Assembly (NCBI GenBank): GCA_963782595.1
Contig: CAWAKJ010000002.1
Span: 1,116,001-1,180,000, forward strand
Reading direction: 5' to 3'
DNA length: 64,000 nucleotides
DNA from: JAMQPK01 sp963782595
GTDB taxonomy: Bacteria > Acidobacteriota > Vicinamibacteria > Vicinamibacterales > JAMQPK01
The notes under the pieces were generated by a model, which was given only the letters and a program-made list of their open reading frames with translations, was not told where the DNA came from and searched no databases. Position 1 is the first letter of the stretch. Every line of letters begins with the position of its first letter. Shown one piece after another: positions 7,003 through 15,937 of the stretch. The position numbers were made by a program, and so were the translations under genes.

Positions 7003-9381
7003 ATGCTTCAGCACTGGTATTTCGCTGCCACGGCTCTTGTGAGACGACCCGCACTCAGTGTTGCAGTGATCACCACACTTGCGATTGCGATTGGTGCGAA
7101 CAGTGCGATTTGGTCCGCCATCGATACCGTGCTCCTCAAGTCTTTACCGTTTCCCGCAGCGGATCGACTAGTTGCCGTTTACGAGACAAACGCCAGCGAA
7201 GGCCGTCTCAAGAGTCAAGCCGCAATCGTTCGACTTCGAGAGTGGGCTGACCAGACTCAGGCGTTTGACGGCCTTGCCGGAATTTACTTTGAGAATGTGA
7301 CCGATACGAGCGGAGCGGAGCCGGAACGGCTCGCCGCAATGCGGACGTCAGCGGGATTCTTTTCCGTGTTGGGCGTTCCCCCTGTCATCGGACGTGCACC
7401 CACGCAGCAAGAGGAAACACTTGGAGGTCCTGGCGTCGTCGTTATTGCCGAGCGCATGTGGCAACTCCGGTTCAACCGCGACCCCGGTGTAATAGGCCGG
7501 ACCTTAGTGTTGGGCGGTGTCCCCCGAACGATTGTCGGTGTGATGCCAGCGTCCTTTCGCTATCCGACCGCTGAGACGGACGCGTGGATTCCAGCGGAGG
7601 TGACTCCTTCATTGGCGAATGCCCGACAAGCGCGTTTTTGGACGGTCGTTGGGCGCATTAGACCCGGCATGACGTTAGACCAAGCTCAACAGGACCTCGC
7701 GGCTGTGCAGGCACGGCTATCCCAACAGTATCCAGCTTCCGACAAGGCTTGGACGGCGACGATCGTTCCCCTCCATGAGGAACAAGTGGGGGATTGGCAG
7801 CAGTCGCTGTGGCTCACGCTCGGCGCTGGTGCACTTGTGCTCCTGATCGCGTGTGCCAATATCGCCTTGTTACTCTTGGCGGATTTCGGACGGCGACAGC
7901 ACGACATTGCCATGAGATTCGCCTTGGGGGCAACTCGCCGAAGGGTTGTGGCACACCATCTTCGCGAAGGCATCTTGCTCGCTCTCGCCGGCGCGGCGTC
8001 TGGCCTTCTTGTCGCGGCGTGGGGAATCGACGCTCTTGGTGCGATGGCGACGACGGTGCTACCTCGCGTCGATGAGCTTCGGGTCGATGCCCGACTCATG
8101 GGCTTCGCGCTCACAGTGGGGTTGTGCACGACGATCATGTTTTCGTTGGGTCCGGCGCTCCTGGCCACACGCGCTGGCGTGATGGGACGCGTGACGCATG
8201 GGGTGCGAGGCCAGGTCAGCGGCTTCAGGCTCTTTCAGCGGAGCCTTGTCGTGGCTCAGATCGGATTGGCGGTCGTGCTCCTGGTGGGTGCTGGTTTGCT
8301 CGTGAGAAGCCTCTACGCTCTCCACCAGGTGTCCCCAGGGTTCCGTGCGGGGCAGGTGTTGGCGTTCAGGATGTCCGCCACGTGGAGCGAGCGGCCCGAG
8401 GCCGTGATGAACCGGCAAATGAGAACGCTCGAGCGGTTGAAAGCCTTACCCGGCGTGACATCTGCTGCCCTCAGCACCATCATTCCGGCGACAGCCACTG
8501 AGGACTACACGCCGACCGCCTTCGCGATTGGCGGACGTGCGCGAGATGAGAGCCAGGTCGCGATTGTACGGATGGTGAGTGCAGACTACTTCAAGACACT
8601 CAGCGTTCCGGTTGAGCAGGGTGAGACGTGCCGCGATGATCCGCGATCGACCGACGTAACGCGTGCTGTCGTCAACCGTGCGTTCGTCACAAGATTTCTC
8701 AGTGGAGAGAATCCGATTGGTCGTTCGATTGTGACGCGCAGTCCCAGGCAGATCGTCGGAGTCGTCGCTGATGCCCGAGAGCTCAGTCTCACAGAGGAGC
8801 TGCAACCCGTCGTGTACACATGCGGCTTGATGCCGTTCTATCCCGACCCCTACTACCTGGTCAGCATGGACTCGTCCAGACCGGCGACGATGACGATGAT
8901 ACGCACGGCACTCAAGGAGATTGAGCCGCAGCGGGCTGTGTATGCAGCGACCACGATTGATGCGGCCCTCCGTGAGACAAACGCTCAATCACGGTTGACC
9001 ACCGTGTTGTTGTCACTCTTTGCAGGCATGTCACTGCTGCTGGTGATGGTCGGAATGTACGGGTTGCTTGCGCAGTTTGTGGCGGAGCGGCATCGCGAAA
9101 TCGGTGTACGGATGGCACTGGGAGCGCGGCCTGCGCAAGTGTTACGTCAGGTGATGCGCCAAAGCGCGGTCGTGACGATGGCCGGCCTGGTTCTTGGGAT
9201 GGCGAGTGCGTTGGCGTTAAGTGGTGTCATGCGATCTGTTTTGTTCGGTGTGTCTCCTCATGATCCGTTCACTTTTATGGCGGTGCCCGTGGCATTGGCG
9301 CTGATCACCGGAGCGGTGAGTATTCTGCCAGCGCGCCGTGCCGCCCGCGTCGATCCGCTCGTGGCGTTGAGATATGAGTGA
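7003..9381 (+). CDS. ADOP-type ABC transporter permease (MacB/FtsX-like, duplicated)
   Basis: 792 aa. Layout: N-terminal membrane helix (~20-42), MacB-type periplasmic domain (to ~260), three helices (~270-390), a further helix near 410-435, a second periplasmic domain (to ~660), and three C-terminal helices ending with the FtsX tail ARRAARVDPLVALRYE. This duplicated layout without an ATPase partner is that of the acidobacterial duplicated orphan permease (ADOP) family. The short PadR-like or ATPase genes that sometimes accompany it are absent. Likely role: lipoprotein or peptide efflux, or a mechanotransmission-type function. Substrate unknown. Confidence 0.85.
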   Translation: MLQHWYFAATALVRRPALSVAVITTLAIAIGANSAIWSAIDTVLLKSLPFPAADRLVAVYETNASEGRLKSQAAIVRLREWADQTQAFDGLAGIYFENVTDTSGAEPERLAAMRTSAGFFSVLGVPPVIGRAPTQQEETLGGPGVVVIAERMWQLRFNRDPGVIGRTLVLGGVPRTIVGVMPASFRYPTAETDAWIPAEVTPSLANARQARFWTVVGRIRPGMTLDQAQQDLAAVQARLSQQYPASDKAWTATIVPLHEEQVGDWQQSLWLTLGAGALVLLIACANIALLLLADFGRRQHDIAMRFALGATRRRVVAHHLREGILLALAGAASGLLVAAWGIDALGAMATTVLPRVDELRVDARLMGFALTVGLCTTIMFSLGPALLATRAGVMGRVTHGVRGQVSGFRLFQRSLVVAQIGLAVVLLVGAGLLVRSLYALHQVSPGFRAGQVLAFRMSATWSERPEAVMNRQMRTLERLKALPGVTSAALSTIIPATATEDYTPTAFAIGGRARDESQVAIVRMVSADYFKTLSVPVEQGETCRDDPRSTDVTRAVVNRAFVTRFLSGENPIGRSIVTRSPRQIVGVVADARELSLTEELQPVVYTCGLMPFYPDPYYLVSMDSSRPATMTMIRTALKEIEPQRAVYAATTIDAALRETNAQSRLTTVLLSLFAGMSLLLVMVGMYGLLAQFVAERHREIGVRMALGARPAQVLRQVMRQSAVVTMAGLVLGMASALALSGVMRSVLFGVSPHDPFTFMAVPVALALITGAVSILPARRAARVDPLVALRYE

Positions 9382-9429
9382 CCTTGTCGTCGGCTTTCGA
9401 GGGGTTACGCCGTTCATCGGACGACGAAT

Positions 9430-9822
9430 GTGAGCCGCAAACAATCACCCCATCCGTTCGATCGACCGATAGTATCCAAGCTGCGCGAGCTGTGCCTCTC
9501 GTTGCCTGAAACTAGCGAGCGCGCATCATGGGGCCATCCGAAGTTTCGGGCGGGCCGGCGCACGTTTGTCACCTTCGAAGTCTTCAATGGCAGACCTTCA
9601 ATCGCGTTTCGGCTCGATCCTGTTAACGTCGATGTGCTTCTACGTCGCAAGCAGTCCTTTGCCACGCCCTACGGTCGCGGGCAATGGGCAAGTCTGCAGG
9701 CCGATGGAGCTGTGAATTGGAGGCTTGTCGCACAGCTTATCCGTCTCAGCTACCGAACGATTGCCACAAAACGGATGGTCGATCTACTTGACCGCCGCCA
9801 ATCAAGCTCAATCAGTAAGTGA
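9430..9822 (+). CDS. MmcQ/YjbR-family protein
   Basis: 130 aa. It contains the family pattern: LCLSLPETSERASWGHPKFR near the N-terminus, then TFVTFEVFNGRPSIAFRLD and the RLVAQLIRLSYRTIATKR helix near the end. The family has a double-wing DNA-binding-like fold with unknown cellular role. The start ATG at 9430 follows the stop of the upstream permease by about 50 bases. The gene is followed within 10 bases by the secreted STN-like gene, so the two may be co-transcribed. Confidence 0.8.
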   Translation: MSRKQSPHPFDRPIVSKLRELCLSLPETSERASWGHPKFRAGRRTFVTFEVFNGRPSIAFRLDPVNVDVLLRRKQSFATPYGRGQWASLQADGAVNWRLVAQLIRLSYRTIATKRMVDLLDRRQSSSISK

Positions 9823-9831
9823 GGAGGGAGC

Positions 9832-10167
9832 ATGAAGCGCATCCTGTGTGTCCTCTTAGCTGCCATGGCCCTGCAGGGAATCGTTACAGCGCAAGTTGTC
9901 GAACCGCAACCCGCGTGGCTTGCTGAGCGCGTCACGATTCGCGAGGGGCGTTTGCCGGATGTTCTGGCGGTACTCGAACGCGCTGGTGGGTTTACCGTCG
10001 AAATGAGTGCCGACGACAAGGAGCTGTTACTTCAATCGCCCCTGACCATGAGATTCACCAATGCCCACATCAAAGACATCCTCAAGTTCGCGCTCGACAC
10101 GGCCGGCCTGAGCTACAAGATTGTTGACGAGAAGACCGTTCAGGTCTTCAAGCCCGCGACACCTTAA
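9832..10167 (+). CDS. Secreted STN-domain (secretin/TonB short N-terminal) protein
   Basis: 111 aa. A GAGGAGGGAGC ribosome binding site precedes the ATG and a signal peptide (MKRILCVLLAAMALQGIVTAQ). The mature part (VTIREGRLPDVLAVLERAGG, then MRFTNAHIKDILKFALDTAG and YKIVDEKTVQVF) matches an STN/secretin N0-like fold of two beta-alpha-beta units. No secretin pore or TonB barrel follows, so this is a free-standing periplasmic domain. It could be a partner or regulator of an outer-membrane system, which is inference. Confidence 0.7.
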   Translation: MKRILCVLLAAMALQGIVTAQVVEPQPAWLAERVTIREGRLPDVLAVLERAGGFTVEMSADDKELLLQSPLTMRFTNAHIKDILKFALDTAGLSYKIVDEKTVQVFKPATP

Positions 10168-10181
10168 CGGATGCCAGCCAC

Positions 10182-10224
10182 TGCTGCCATGCCACCCCTT
10201 ACAGGGGTGGTGGCATTGGCAGCA
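10182..10224. repeat. Hairpin repeat, family 2, copy 1
   Basis: TGCTGCCATGCCACCCC and its inverted partner GGGGTGGTGGCATTGGCAGCA enclose a 4-base loop, directly behind the STN gene. The 3' arm and the following GAATGGCCA recur at 11450-11482. It could act as a terminator, but no U-tract follows, so a mobile REP-like element is as likely. Confidence 0.55.
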
Positions 10225-10312
10225 CTCTGAATGGCCAGATTGCCCTCGCACGCTGAAGCGCAGGTATCAGTGTTTCTCGCAACGCGGCGTAAGAGTAGAC
10301 TCTTGTGCCTAT

Positions 10313-11413
10313 ATGAAAGCCATTGGCCGTCTCGGTGCTTTAATTGCCATCGTCACGGCACAGCCGTTGGCACAATCGCCGCCCGTGGTATCACCAGAAA
10401 TTCATCCTGATGGGCGTGCCACAGTCAGGGTATTTGCGCCGACTGCATCGAGTGTTCAGCTGTTTGGGAATTGGATGGGGCCGCAGCCGCCTGTCGCACT
10501 CAGCAAAGGCCCCGATGGGATATGGGAGGTCGTAGTTGGCCCATTGACGCCAAACCTGTACTCCTACGCCTTCATGATCGATGGTGTGCGAACGGCGGAC
10601 CCCGCCTGCCGGTGTACCTTTGTCCAGGCGGGCCGCTTCACCGATAGCCGGTTGACCATTCCGGCTACGCCTCCGAGGCCGTGGGAAGCGCAGAATAAAC
10701 CACCGGGCACGCTGCATCGCGAGCGATTCTTTTCTGCGCGGCAAAAGCGGACACGCAGCTTCGTCGTGTACACGCCAGCTGGCTACTCCGCCTCGGCCAA
10801 CCTGTTTCCGGTGCTCTTCCTGCTACCGGGCACGCCAGGCGACGAGAACGATTGGACCAGTGGCGGCGGGTTCGTCGAGGTCATGCTCGACAATTTAATC
10901 GCCGAGGGAAAGATGGTGCCAGCTGTCGTCGTCATGCACGCATCGGACGTGCTCGACCCGCCAGACGAGCGTCGAGGCGATGCCAACCTATTCGCGTTTG
11001 AATCGGTCATTCTCAATGAGGTAGTGCCCGCTGTAAAACAGCGCTACCGAGTCAGTTCCGATTCACGCCAGTGGGTGATCGCCGGCCTTTCGCTCGGCGG
11101 AGAGTTCGGAATGTACGTCGGTCTCAATCATCCCGACGTATTCGGTGGCGTGGCATCGATCAGCGGTTCGTTAGTCCCGCCATCGTTCGACAAGCGGTTT
11201 GGACCTGCAATGGCGAAAGTTGCGACTCAGAAAGTACGCTTCGTGTGGATCGGGTCAGGCACCGAGGATCTGTTCTTTGGCGGCGCGAAGGCGTTTTCGG
11301 CACGGCTGGATGCCGCCAAGATTCCCCATGCGTTTCGGCAGATCGCCGGCGCGCACACTATGCCAGTCGCGCGAGAGCTGCTCGCCGAATTGTTACCGAC
11401 GCTGTTCCGATGA
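10313..11413 (+). CDS. Secreted esterase of the Fes / carbohydrate-esterase type
   Basis: 366 aa from the ATG at 10313, giving a signal peptide (IGRLGALIAIVTAQPLAQ). Residues ~25-110 form an E-set/CBM48-like domain (RATVRVFAPTASSVQLFGNW). The alpha/beta-hydrolase domain follows with FPVLFLLPGTPGDENDW, the nucleophile elbow GLSLGG, an Asp in GSGTEDLFF and a His in GAHTMPVAR, so the triad looks complete. It resembles enterochelin esterase and feruloyl/acetyl-xylan esterases and is likely periplasmic or extracellular. The substrate cannot be inferred. It is flanked on both sides by family-2 hairpins. Confidence 0.85.
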   Translation: MKAIGRLGALIAIVTAQPLAQSPPVVSPEIHPDGRATVRVFAPTASSVQLFGNWMGPQPPVALSKGPDGIWEVVVGPLTPNLYSYAFMIDGVRTADPACRCTFVQAGRFTDSRLTIPATPPRPWEAQNKPPGTLHRERFFSARQKRTRSFVVYTPAGYSASANLFPVLFLLPGTPGDENDWTSGGGFVEVMLDNLIAEGKMVPAVVVMHASDVLDPPDERRGDANLFAFESVILNEVVPAVKQRYRVSSDSRQWVIAGLSLGGEFGMYVGLNHPDVFGGVASISGSLVPPSFDKRFGPAMAKVATQKVRFVWIGSGTEDLFFGGAKAFSARLDAAKIPHAFRQIAGAHTMPVARELLAELLPTLFR

Positions 11414-12010
11414 AGGGGTGAACCCACCGCTGCCGTGGGCCCCCACGGGGTGGAGGCATTGGCAGCACTTGGCGAATGGCCAAGGTGCCGTGGCACTGCG
11501 ATGGCACTGGCACTGCACCTGACGATCGGGACTACGACCTTTTGCGATTCCCTGTGTCCCGGATCTCTGGTCATCTCGACAGCGTTGAGCAGGTGATCGC
11601 GCCGGGGCGATTGGGCGTGATCGTTTCCCCTCGGTGATCGTGAACGTGAGCGTCAGGTGCCGAGGATTCCCATAGGTCGTCCGTGTATCGTGTGTGACCT
11701 CCGCGTCGAGAAAACCTTTCTCGCTCATGACGTCTCGAAGGACCTCTTTGAAGCGACAGAGCATTTGGCTCTGAAGCGGAAAGCCCAACCGCAGGTCCGC
11801 ACCGTTTCCTCGGAGCCGAGCGCGGATCTTGGGGTAGTCGATCTGTGTGGTGCCAAGGATCTCTATGCCTGCAACGATGTCATGGCCTTCTACCGGCAGG
11901 CCATGAACGCCAGTCAGTTGACGATCCTGCTGGCGACCCAAGATGATTGAACCCGTCAGAAGGATAGTGGCGGCACTGAACACGATTGAGTTGGTGCCGT
12001 TCGTGTGCAT
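11393..12010 (-). CDS. POTRA-like secreted protein with repeat-extended C-terminus
   Basis: 205 aa from the ATG at 12010, opening with a hydrophobic leader (SIVFSAATILLTGSIILG). The central part (VAGIEILGTTQIDYPKIRAR, then CRFKEVLRDVMSEKGFLDAE, then LTLTFTITEGKRSR) has the alpha/beta pattern of one POTRA domain as in BamA/TamA, but no barrel follows. After the SR the last ~60 residues become basic and low-quality and read through the family-2 hairpin at 11428-11480. The natural stop may have been lost. A frameshift near 11600 is possible. Confidence 0.55.
   Translation of the reverse strand: MHTNGTNSIVFSAATILLTGSIILGRQQDRQLTGVHGLPVEGHDIVAGIEILGTTQIDYPKIRARLRGNGADLRLGFPLQSQMLCRFKEVLRDVMSEKGFLDAEVTHDTRTTYGNPRHLTLTFTITEGKRSRPIAPARSPAQRCRDDQRSGTQGIAKGRSPDRQVQCQCHRSATAPWPFAKCCQCLHPVGAHGSGGFTPSSEQRR
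11428..11482. repeat. Hairpin repeat, family 2, copy 2
   Basis: It shares the 3' arm GGTGGxGGCATTGGCAGCACT and the tail GAATGGCCA with the copy at 10182. The 5' arm has diverged (GCTGCCGTGGGCCCC), so pairing is weaker. It sits behind the esterase gene and inside the 3' end of the opposing POTRA reading frame. Confidence 0.5.
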
Positions 12011-12075
12011 CTCAAGCAGGTTCTCGAAAGCATACTCCTTCTGCTGCTGGAAGCCTCTGATGCCCCCATCTGCCA

Positions 12076-12106
12076 CACTGCCACCCTAAAGGGTGGTGGC
12101 AGTGGC
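12076..12106. repeat. Hairpin repeat, possibly family 2
   Basis: CACTGCCACCCT and AGGGTGGTGGCAGTG face each other around a 2-base loop. It shares the GGTGGTGGCA arm with the copies at 10182 and 11428 but lacks their tail. It lies upstream of the POTRA gene and downstream of the NUDIX gene. Confidence 0.45.
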
Positions 12107-12168
12107 GGCTCGGTGACGCATGGGTGCCGAACATTACAAAGTTGACGAGTTGGCGGGCGCATTCGCCG

Positions 12169-12660
12169 TCAGGCACCACAGTCGAATGCCACGACGGGGT
12201 ATTCACCCCGGAGAATGGGTCCGAGCAACTCAGCGAGGTGCTTGGGTGCGAAGACGTCTGAGGTGGTCTGGAGTTCCTCAAGCGTCCACCAACGCTTCTC
12301 GGCCACGTAGCTGTCCTCGGCCTGCGGCGCGAGTTCACAGGACGCCGTAATCGCCACGAAAAACCGCTCGTACTGGTCGCACCAGCGCCCACTCCACTCG
12401 TACGCGTGGCGGCGCGTCCAGACCCATGGACCGATCGCGGGCTTCAAGCCTGTTTCCTCGCATAACTCCCGTCGTGCTGCGTCTGTAAAGGATTCGCCGG
12501 ACTCGAGTCCGCCGCCAGGTGTGACCCACCAAGTCTGTCCATTCACTGGGTCCGCAGCGCGCAGTAGCAAAATACGCTGCTGGTGATCGATCAACAGCAC
12601 GCGAGCAACTGGTCGTGCCCCCAGAGGAACAACATCGTGGAACACCTCGTTGGCCATCAT
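12169..12660 (-). CDS. NUDIX hydrolase
   Basis: 163 aa from the ATG at 12660 (MMANEVFHDVVPLGARPVAR). The complete NUDIX box is visible, with the pattern Gx5Ex7REUxEExGU formed by GGGLESGES, then RRELCEETGL. It has RVLLIDHQQRILLLR before it and a W-rich strand (WWTLEEL) after it. It probably hydrolyses a nucleoside diphosphate derivative in the cytoplasm. The substrate is not determinable. No strong ribosome binding site is seen, and an in-frame ATG at 12774 would add non-conserved residues. Confidence 0.8.
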   Translation of the reverse strand: MMANEVFHDVVPLGARPVARVLLIDHQQRILLLRAADPVNGQTWWVTPGGGLESGESFTDAARRELCEETGLKPAIGPWVWTRRHAYEWSGRWCDQYERFFVAITASCELAPQAEDSYVAEKRWWTLEELQTTSDVFAPKHLAELLGPILRGEYPVVAFDCGA

Positions 12661-12790
12661 GGAAGGATAAACTGGCGATGGCCTGCGAGTCTTGGGTTCT
12701 CCATCCCTGATAAGGCAGAGGATTTTGTAGAAGGGAGAGGCCAGAAGCCCATCACCCAACGCACCCAAAGGCATTCAAGCGCAACAGGAG

Positions 12791-13513
12791 TCACTGTTTC
12801 AGAGCCAGCCGGATTACCTCTGCAGATGGCAAGGACACGAGTTCCGCCGCTGATTTCCCGGAGGTACTGTTCGCTCGGTCCACGAGATAGGTCCCGGCTC
12901 GGATTCCTACCCAACGTCTTCCATCTGGATGACGAAACATCCAGTCACTCAGGTTCGCGGTCGACGGTTGCGTCATCAATTCTGTAACCCAGGCGGTCAC
13001 ATCGCCAGAATACTGTGCCCAGGGATAGGTTCTGCCCCCGGCGTCACGCTCGAACGCCGTCGCCATTCCGAGGCTGACGACATGGTCCATCAGGGTTACG
13101 TCTGTTTGATGTTTCAGGCGAGTCAGGCGGTGAAAGTGATGGAACAGCGTTGCGCGCAGATGAGCGTGCGCGGTATCAGTAACGCCGCCAGGGCGAGATG
13201 GATCGACCGTCCAGTAAACGACGTTAGGAGCCGAGTAGCTGCTGCTGGATCCGATTTCGTCGATCACCTTCTTGCCAGGGTTTACCCGAACAATCAGGTG
13301 AGATGGGAGGTCTGAGAGAAGAAGTCTGGCATCGCGGGCTGCGGCTTCGGTAATTGTCCGAATGGTGCGCTGTTCGGCTCGTGAGAAGGTATACCCCTCG
13401 TGAATATAGAAAACCACTTCGGTAGCGTTCCTGTTGCAAAAGGGGACGTAAAGAGTCGAAATCAGCAAGAAACAGTTGACACACCAAGCGTAGGAATCTC
13501 GATGCTTTCTCAC
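12791..13513 (-). CDS. Secreted DUF2268-like protein with degraded metal motif
   Basis: 240 aa with a hydrophobic N-terminal segment (CVNCFLLISTLYVPF). The body (VRVNPGKKVIDEIG, then NVVYWTVDPSRPGG, then ATLFHHFHRLTR, then MDHVVSLGMATAFERD) follows the order of DUF2268-type predicted zinc proteases. The expected HExxH helix reads HHFHR here, so the catalytic Glu and second His are both absent. If the family call is right, the protein is no longer a peptidase. It is divergent from the amidohydrolase, with palindrome A between them. Confidence 0.5.
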   Translation of the reverse strand: MRKHRDSYAWCVNCFLLISTLYVPFCNRNATEVVFYIHEGYTFSRAEQRTIRTITEAAARDARLLLSDLPSHLIVRVNPGKKVIDEIGSSSSYSAPNVVYWTVDPSRPGGVTDTAHAHLRATLFHHFHRLTRLKHQTDVTLMDHVVSLGMATAFERDAGGRTYPWAQYSGDVTAWVTELMTQPSTANLSDWMFRHPDGRRWVGIRAGTYLVDRANSTSGKSAAELVSLPSAEVIRLALKQ

Positions 13514-13642
13514 AGGCGAGTCTGGGGGCGATTTTACTCCGGCGCGTCCACTCCTGCCGGAACACCCTGCGACTGGTCGAACGAAGTGGAGTTCTATTGG
13601 GTTGACCAGCGTTGAGATTGCTAGAGACGTTGCGTTCCTGTC

Positions 13643-13747
13643 TGGGCGTCCCAGGCGTCCTCGTAGTTTCGATCTCTAAGCCATATCAACAACTCTTCAG
13701 ATCAATGCCAGTATAGAAGTCTAGGACGTCTAGGACGCCCAGGACCG
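13643..13747 (+). repeat. attC-like imperfect palindrome, copy A
   Basis: The 5' arm GGGCGTCCCAGGCGTCCT and the 3' arm AGGACGTCTAGGACGCCC are inverted partners about 70 bases apart. Each arm is itself two copies of a ~10-bp GGCGTCCYAG-type unit. The centre contains TATCAACAACTC and TATAGAAGTCT, as in copy C. Same orientation as copies B, C and D. It lies upstream of the amidohydrolase gene. Confidence 0.7.
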
Positions 13748-13797
13748 AAACGCATCATTTGGCATAAACTGATGGTCTCGCAACAGGTGCGCATCAG

Positions 13798-15108
13798 ATG
13801 ACAAATCGCGTTGCCCCCCTCATGGCGCACATGGCCGTGTTGCTTTGGGCCTCGGCATCAGCCGCGCAGACGACGACCATCGCTATCATGCGAGTCAACG
13901 TTGTTGACGTCGCAGATGGGCGCATCCTTCCCAACAGCACGGTCCTTATCCGAGACCAAACCATCGTGAGCGTCACCCCGAGCGGTGCGCGCACTGCCGG
14001 AGCGCGGATCGTTGACGGTGAGGGCAAGTACCTGATTCCCGGCTTGTGGGACATGCACGCACACGTTGAGGCAAGCGGAGAGTCGTCGCTCCAACTCCAC
14101 GTCGCGAACGGCGTGACAGGCATTCGTGATATGGGGTCGGATCTCGACCTCATTTTGAAGATGCGCGAAGCCACGTCGTCTCGTCGCGTGCTTGGCCCTC
14201 GGATCTTTGCGGCTGGACCGATCCTGGACGACGCTCCGGGAGATTGGCCATTTAGAATGCGCGTCCGCACGGCCGAGGAGGGCAAAGCGGCGGTTCAACT
14301 CCTCAAGAAACGCGGCATGGATCTCGTCAAAGTGCACAACTTCACGCCTCGCGAAGTATTTTTTGCGATTGCGGAGGAAGCACGGCAGCAAGACTTGCGC
14401 GTGGCCGGCCATGTGCCGCTGAAAGTGACCGTCCAAGAGGCTGTTGAGGCCGGCCTCACGAATATTGAGCACTTGTCGGAAGACGGTCGAGTCTGGAAAG
14501 CGTGCTCAGCCGGGGCACAGTACCGCCCAGAAATGTGTCGGCCGTTCTTCGAAATGCTGGCCAAGCGGCAAATCTGGCAAACTCCAACGCTTCTGGCTCT
14601 GGCCGAACTGGCGACTATTGGAACGCCACAATCAGGAATACGCAGTGAGCAGCTGGCGTTTGCGAACAAGAACCTCCGCGAGATGTGGACGAATATCCAA
14701 ACTCTCTTCGTGACGAAGCCTGAGATCGCTCGCATCCTGAAGGGGCAAGCGGAAACGGCCAGAGCGGTCGTCAACGATATGGCCAAGGCAGGCATCGAAA
14801 TACTGGCTGGTTGTGACGCGTTGATCGCTGGCTTCTGCGTACACGACGAACTTGAGCTGATGGTACGCGCGGGGATGATGCCGCTGGCGGCGCTGCAGAC
14901 CGCTACTATTAATCCTGCACGTTATTTGGGACTGCAGGGTTCGACCGGCGCTGTCGCGAGTGGTAAGCGAGCTGATCTGGTACTGCTCGACGCCAATCCA
15001 CTCGCTGACATCGCCAATATTCGACGAATTCACGGTGTCGTTGCAGGCGGTCAACTCCTTGACAGGGCCAGCCTGGACAAGATGCTCATCGAGGTCAAGG
15101 TAGCGTAA
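13798..15108 (+). CDS. Secreted amidohydrolase (imidazolonepropionase-like)
   Basis: 436 aa with a signal peptide (LMAHMAVLLWASASAAQ). Metal-site residues are in place: the HxH pair in LWDMHAHVE, Lys in DLVKVHN (the carbamylated position), His in VAGHVP, His in IEHLSE and Asp in LAGCDALIA. The C-terminal composite strand GKRADLVLLDANPL is typical. It probably hydrolyses a cyclic amide or dipeptide-like substrate in the periplasm. It is the first gene of the A-B unit delimited by attC-like palindromes. Confidence 0.85.
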   Translation: MTNRVAPLMAHMAVLLWASASAAQTTTIAIMRVNVVDVADGRILPNSTVLIRDQTIVSVTPSGARTAGARIVDGEGKYLIPGLWDMHAHVEASGESSLQLHVANGVTGIRDMGSDLDLILKMREATSSRRVLGPRIFAAGPILDDAPGDWPFRMRVRTAEEGKAAVQLLKKRGMDLVKVHNFTPREVFFAIAEEARQQDLRVAGHVPLKVTVQEAVEAGLTNIEHLSEDGRVWKACSAGAQYRPEMCRPFFEMLAKRQIWQTPTLLALAELATIGTPQSGIRSEQLAFANKNLREMWTNIQTLFVTKPEIARILKGQAETARAVVNDMAKAGIEILAGCDALIAGFCVHDELELMVRAGMMPLAALQTATINPARYLGLQGSTGAVASGKRADLVLLDANPLADIANIRRIHGVVAGGQLLDRASLDKMLIEVKVA

Positions 15109-15333
15109 GGAGTAGAGATATTCACGTCCCACGCGTCCTAACAGTTCTCTATCTGTAGTGCCTTCCCGCGCATCCGTCCGCCAGCCCGGTCTGGGGTGCA
15201 GTCTTCTGTGGCCTGGGACACCGCGCTTACGCCTTTTAACGGACGGTCGAAACCCGGCCCCCGAGCGTGCGGCCGTTATGAGTTTTTGGTCGTCTAAATG
15301 GCCGCGCCGCAAACAAGCGGCTGAGGAGGTGCC

Positions 15334-15855
15334 ATGCGCGCTTACAAATCTGTTGTCTTCGCAGTCGTCGCGTTCACTCTTGGTGCATTGCCAGTGGCAG
15401 CGCAGGACGCAAAAAGTGTCGAAGTCACGCCGTATGTGGCGCTCGGCTCGGAAATAGCATCTCCCGTCGGCGCGGCCGTCACGTTCCCCGTCACATCGAC
15501 GCTCAGTGTCGAGACAGATGTTGCCTATCGTCGTGCCGAGGGCCGCATCCACGCGCTGAGTTTAAGCAGCAGTCTCTTGTATTCCCTTCCGCGTGTCGGC
15601 CAATCGACACCGTATGTCGCCGCTGGAGTTGGCCTATCCCAATACGGCGCTCCCGTTTTCTCTTCCAGCGGTCGCCCAATCGCCACGCAGCCGCGCCTGA
15701 CCATGGCAGTGAACACTGGAGGCGGTCTGAAGATGCCAATGAATGACAAGTTGGATTTGCGAACTGATGCCCGGTGGTTCAAGTTCCTTGGCCGTCAGGG
15801 AGCGGAGGGGTTTCGCGTGGCTCAAGGCATCTCCTTCGATATCGGGAAGTGGTAG
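15334..15855 (+). CDS. Small outer-membrane beta-barrel protein
   Basis: 173 aa. A GAGGAGGTGCC ribosome binding site lies before the ATG, followed by a signal peptide (VVFAVVAFTLGALPVAAQ). The mature part alternates hydrophobic and polar residues (VEVTPYVALGSEI, then LSVETDVAYRRAEG, then TPYVAAGVGLSQYG, then KLDLRTDARWFKF) and ends in an aromatic residue, W, after IGK. This is an OmpW/OmpA-like eight-strand barrel pattern. No ligand is inferable. It is followed ~80 bases later by palindrome B. Confidence 0.7.
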   Translation: MRAYKSVVFAVVAFTLGALPVAAQDAKSVEVTPYVALGSEIASPVGAAVTFPVTSTLSVETDVAYRRAEGRIHALSLSSSLLYSLPRVGQSTPYVAAGVGLSQYGAPVFSSSGRPIATQPRLTMAVNTGGGLKMPMNDKLDLRTDARWFKFLGRQGAEGFRVAQGISFDIGKW

Positions 15856-15937
15856 AGGGGGGACAACGCGCCGCCTCCGCTCTGGCGATGAAATGACGTG
15901 CGTCACGATGACGAAGGAGCTGAACGGATAGCCAGTC

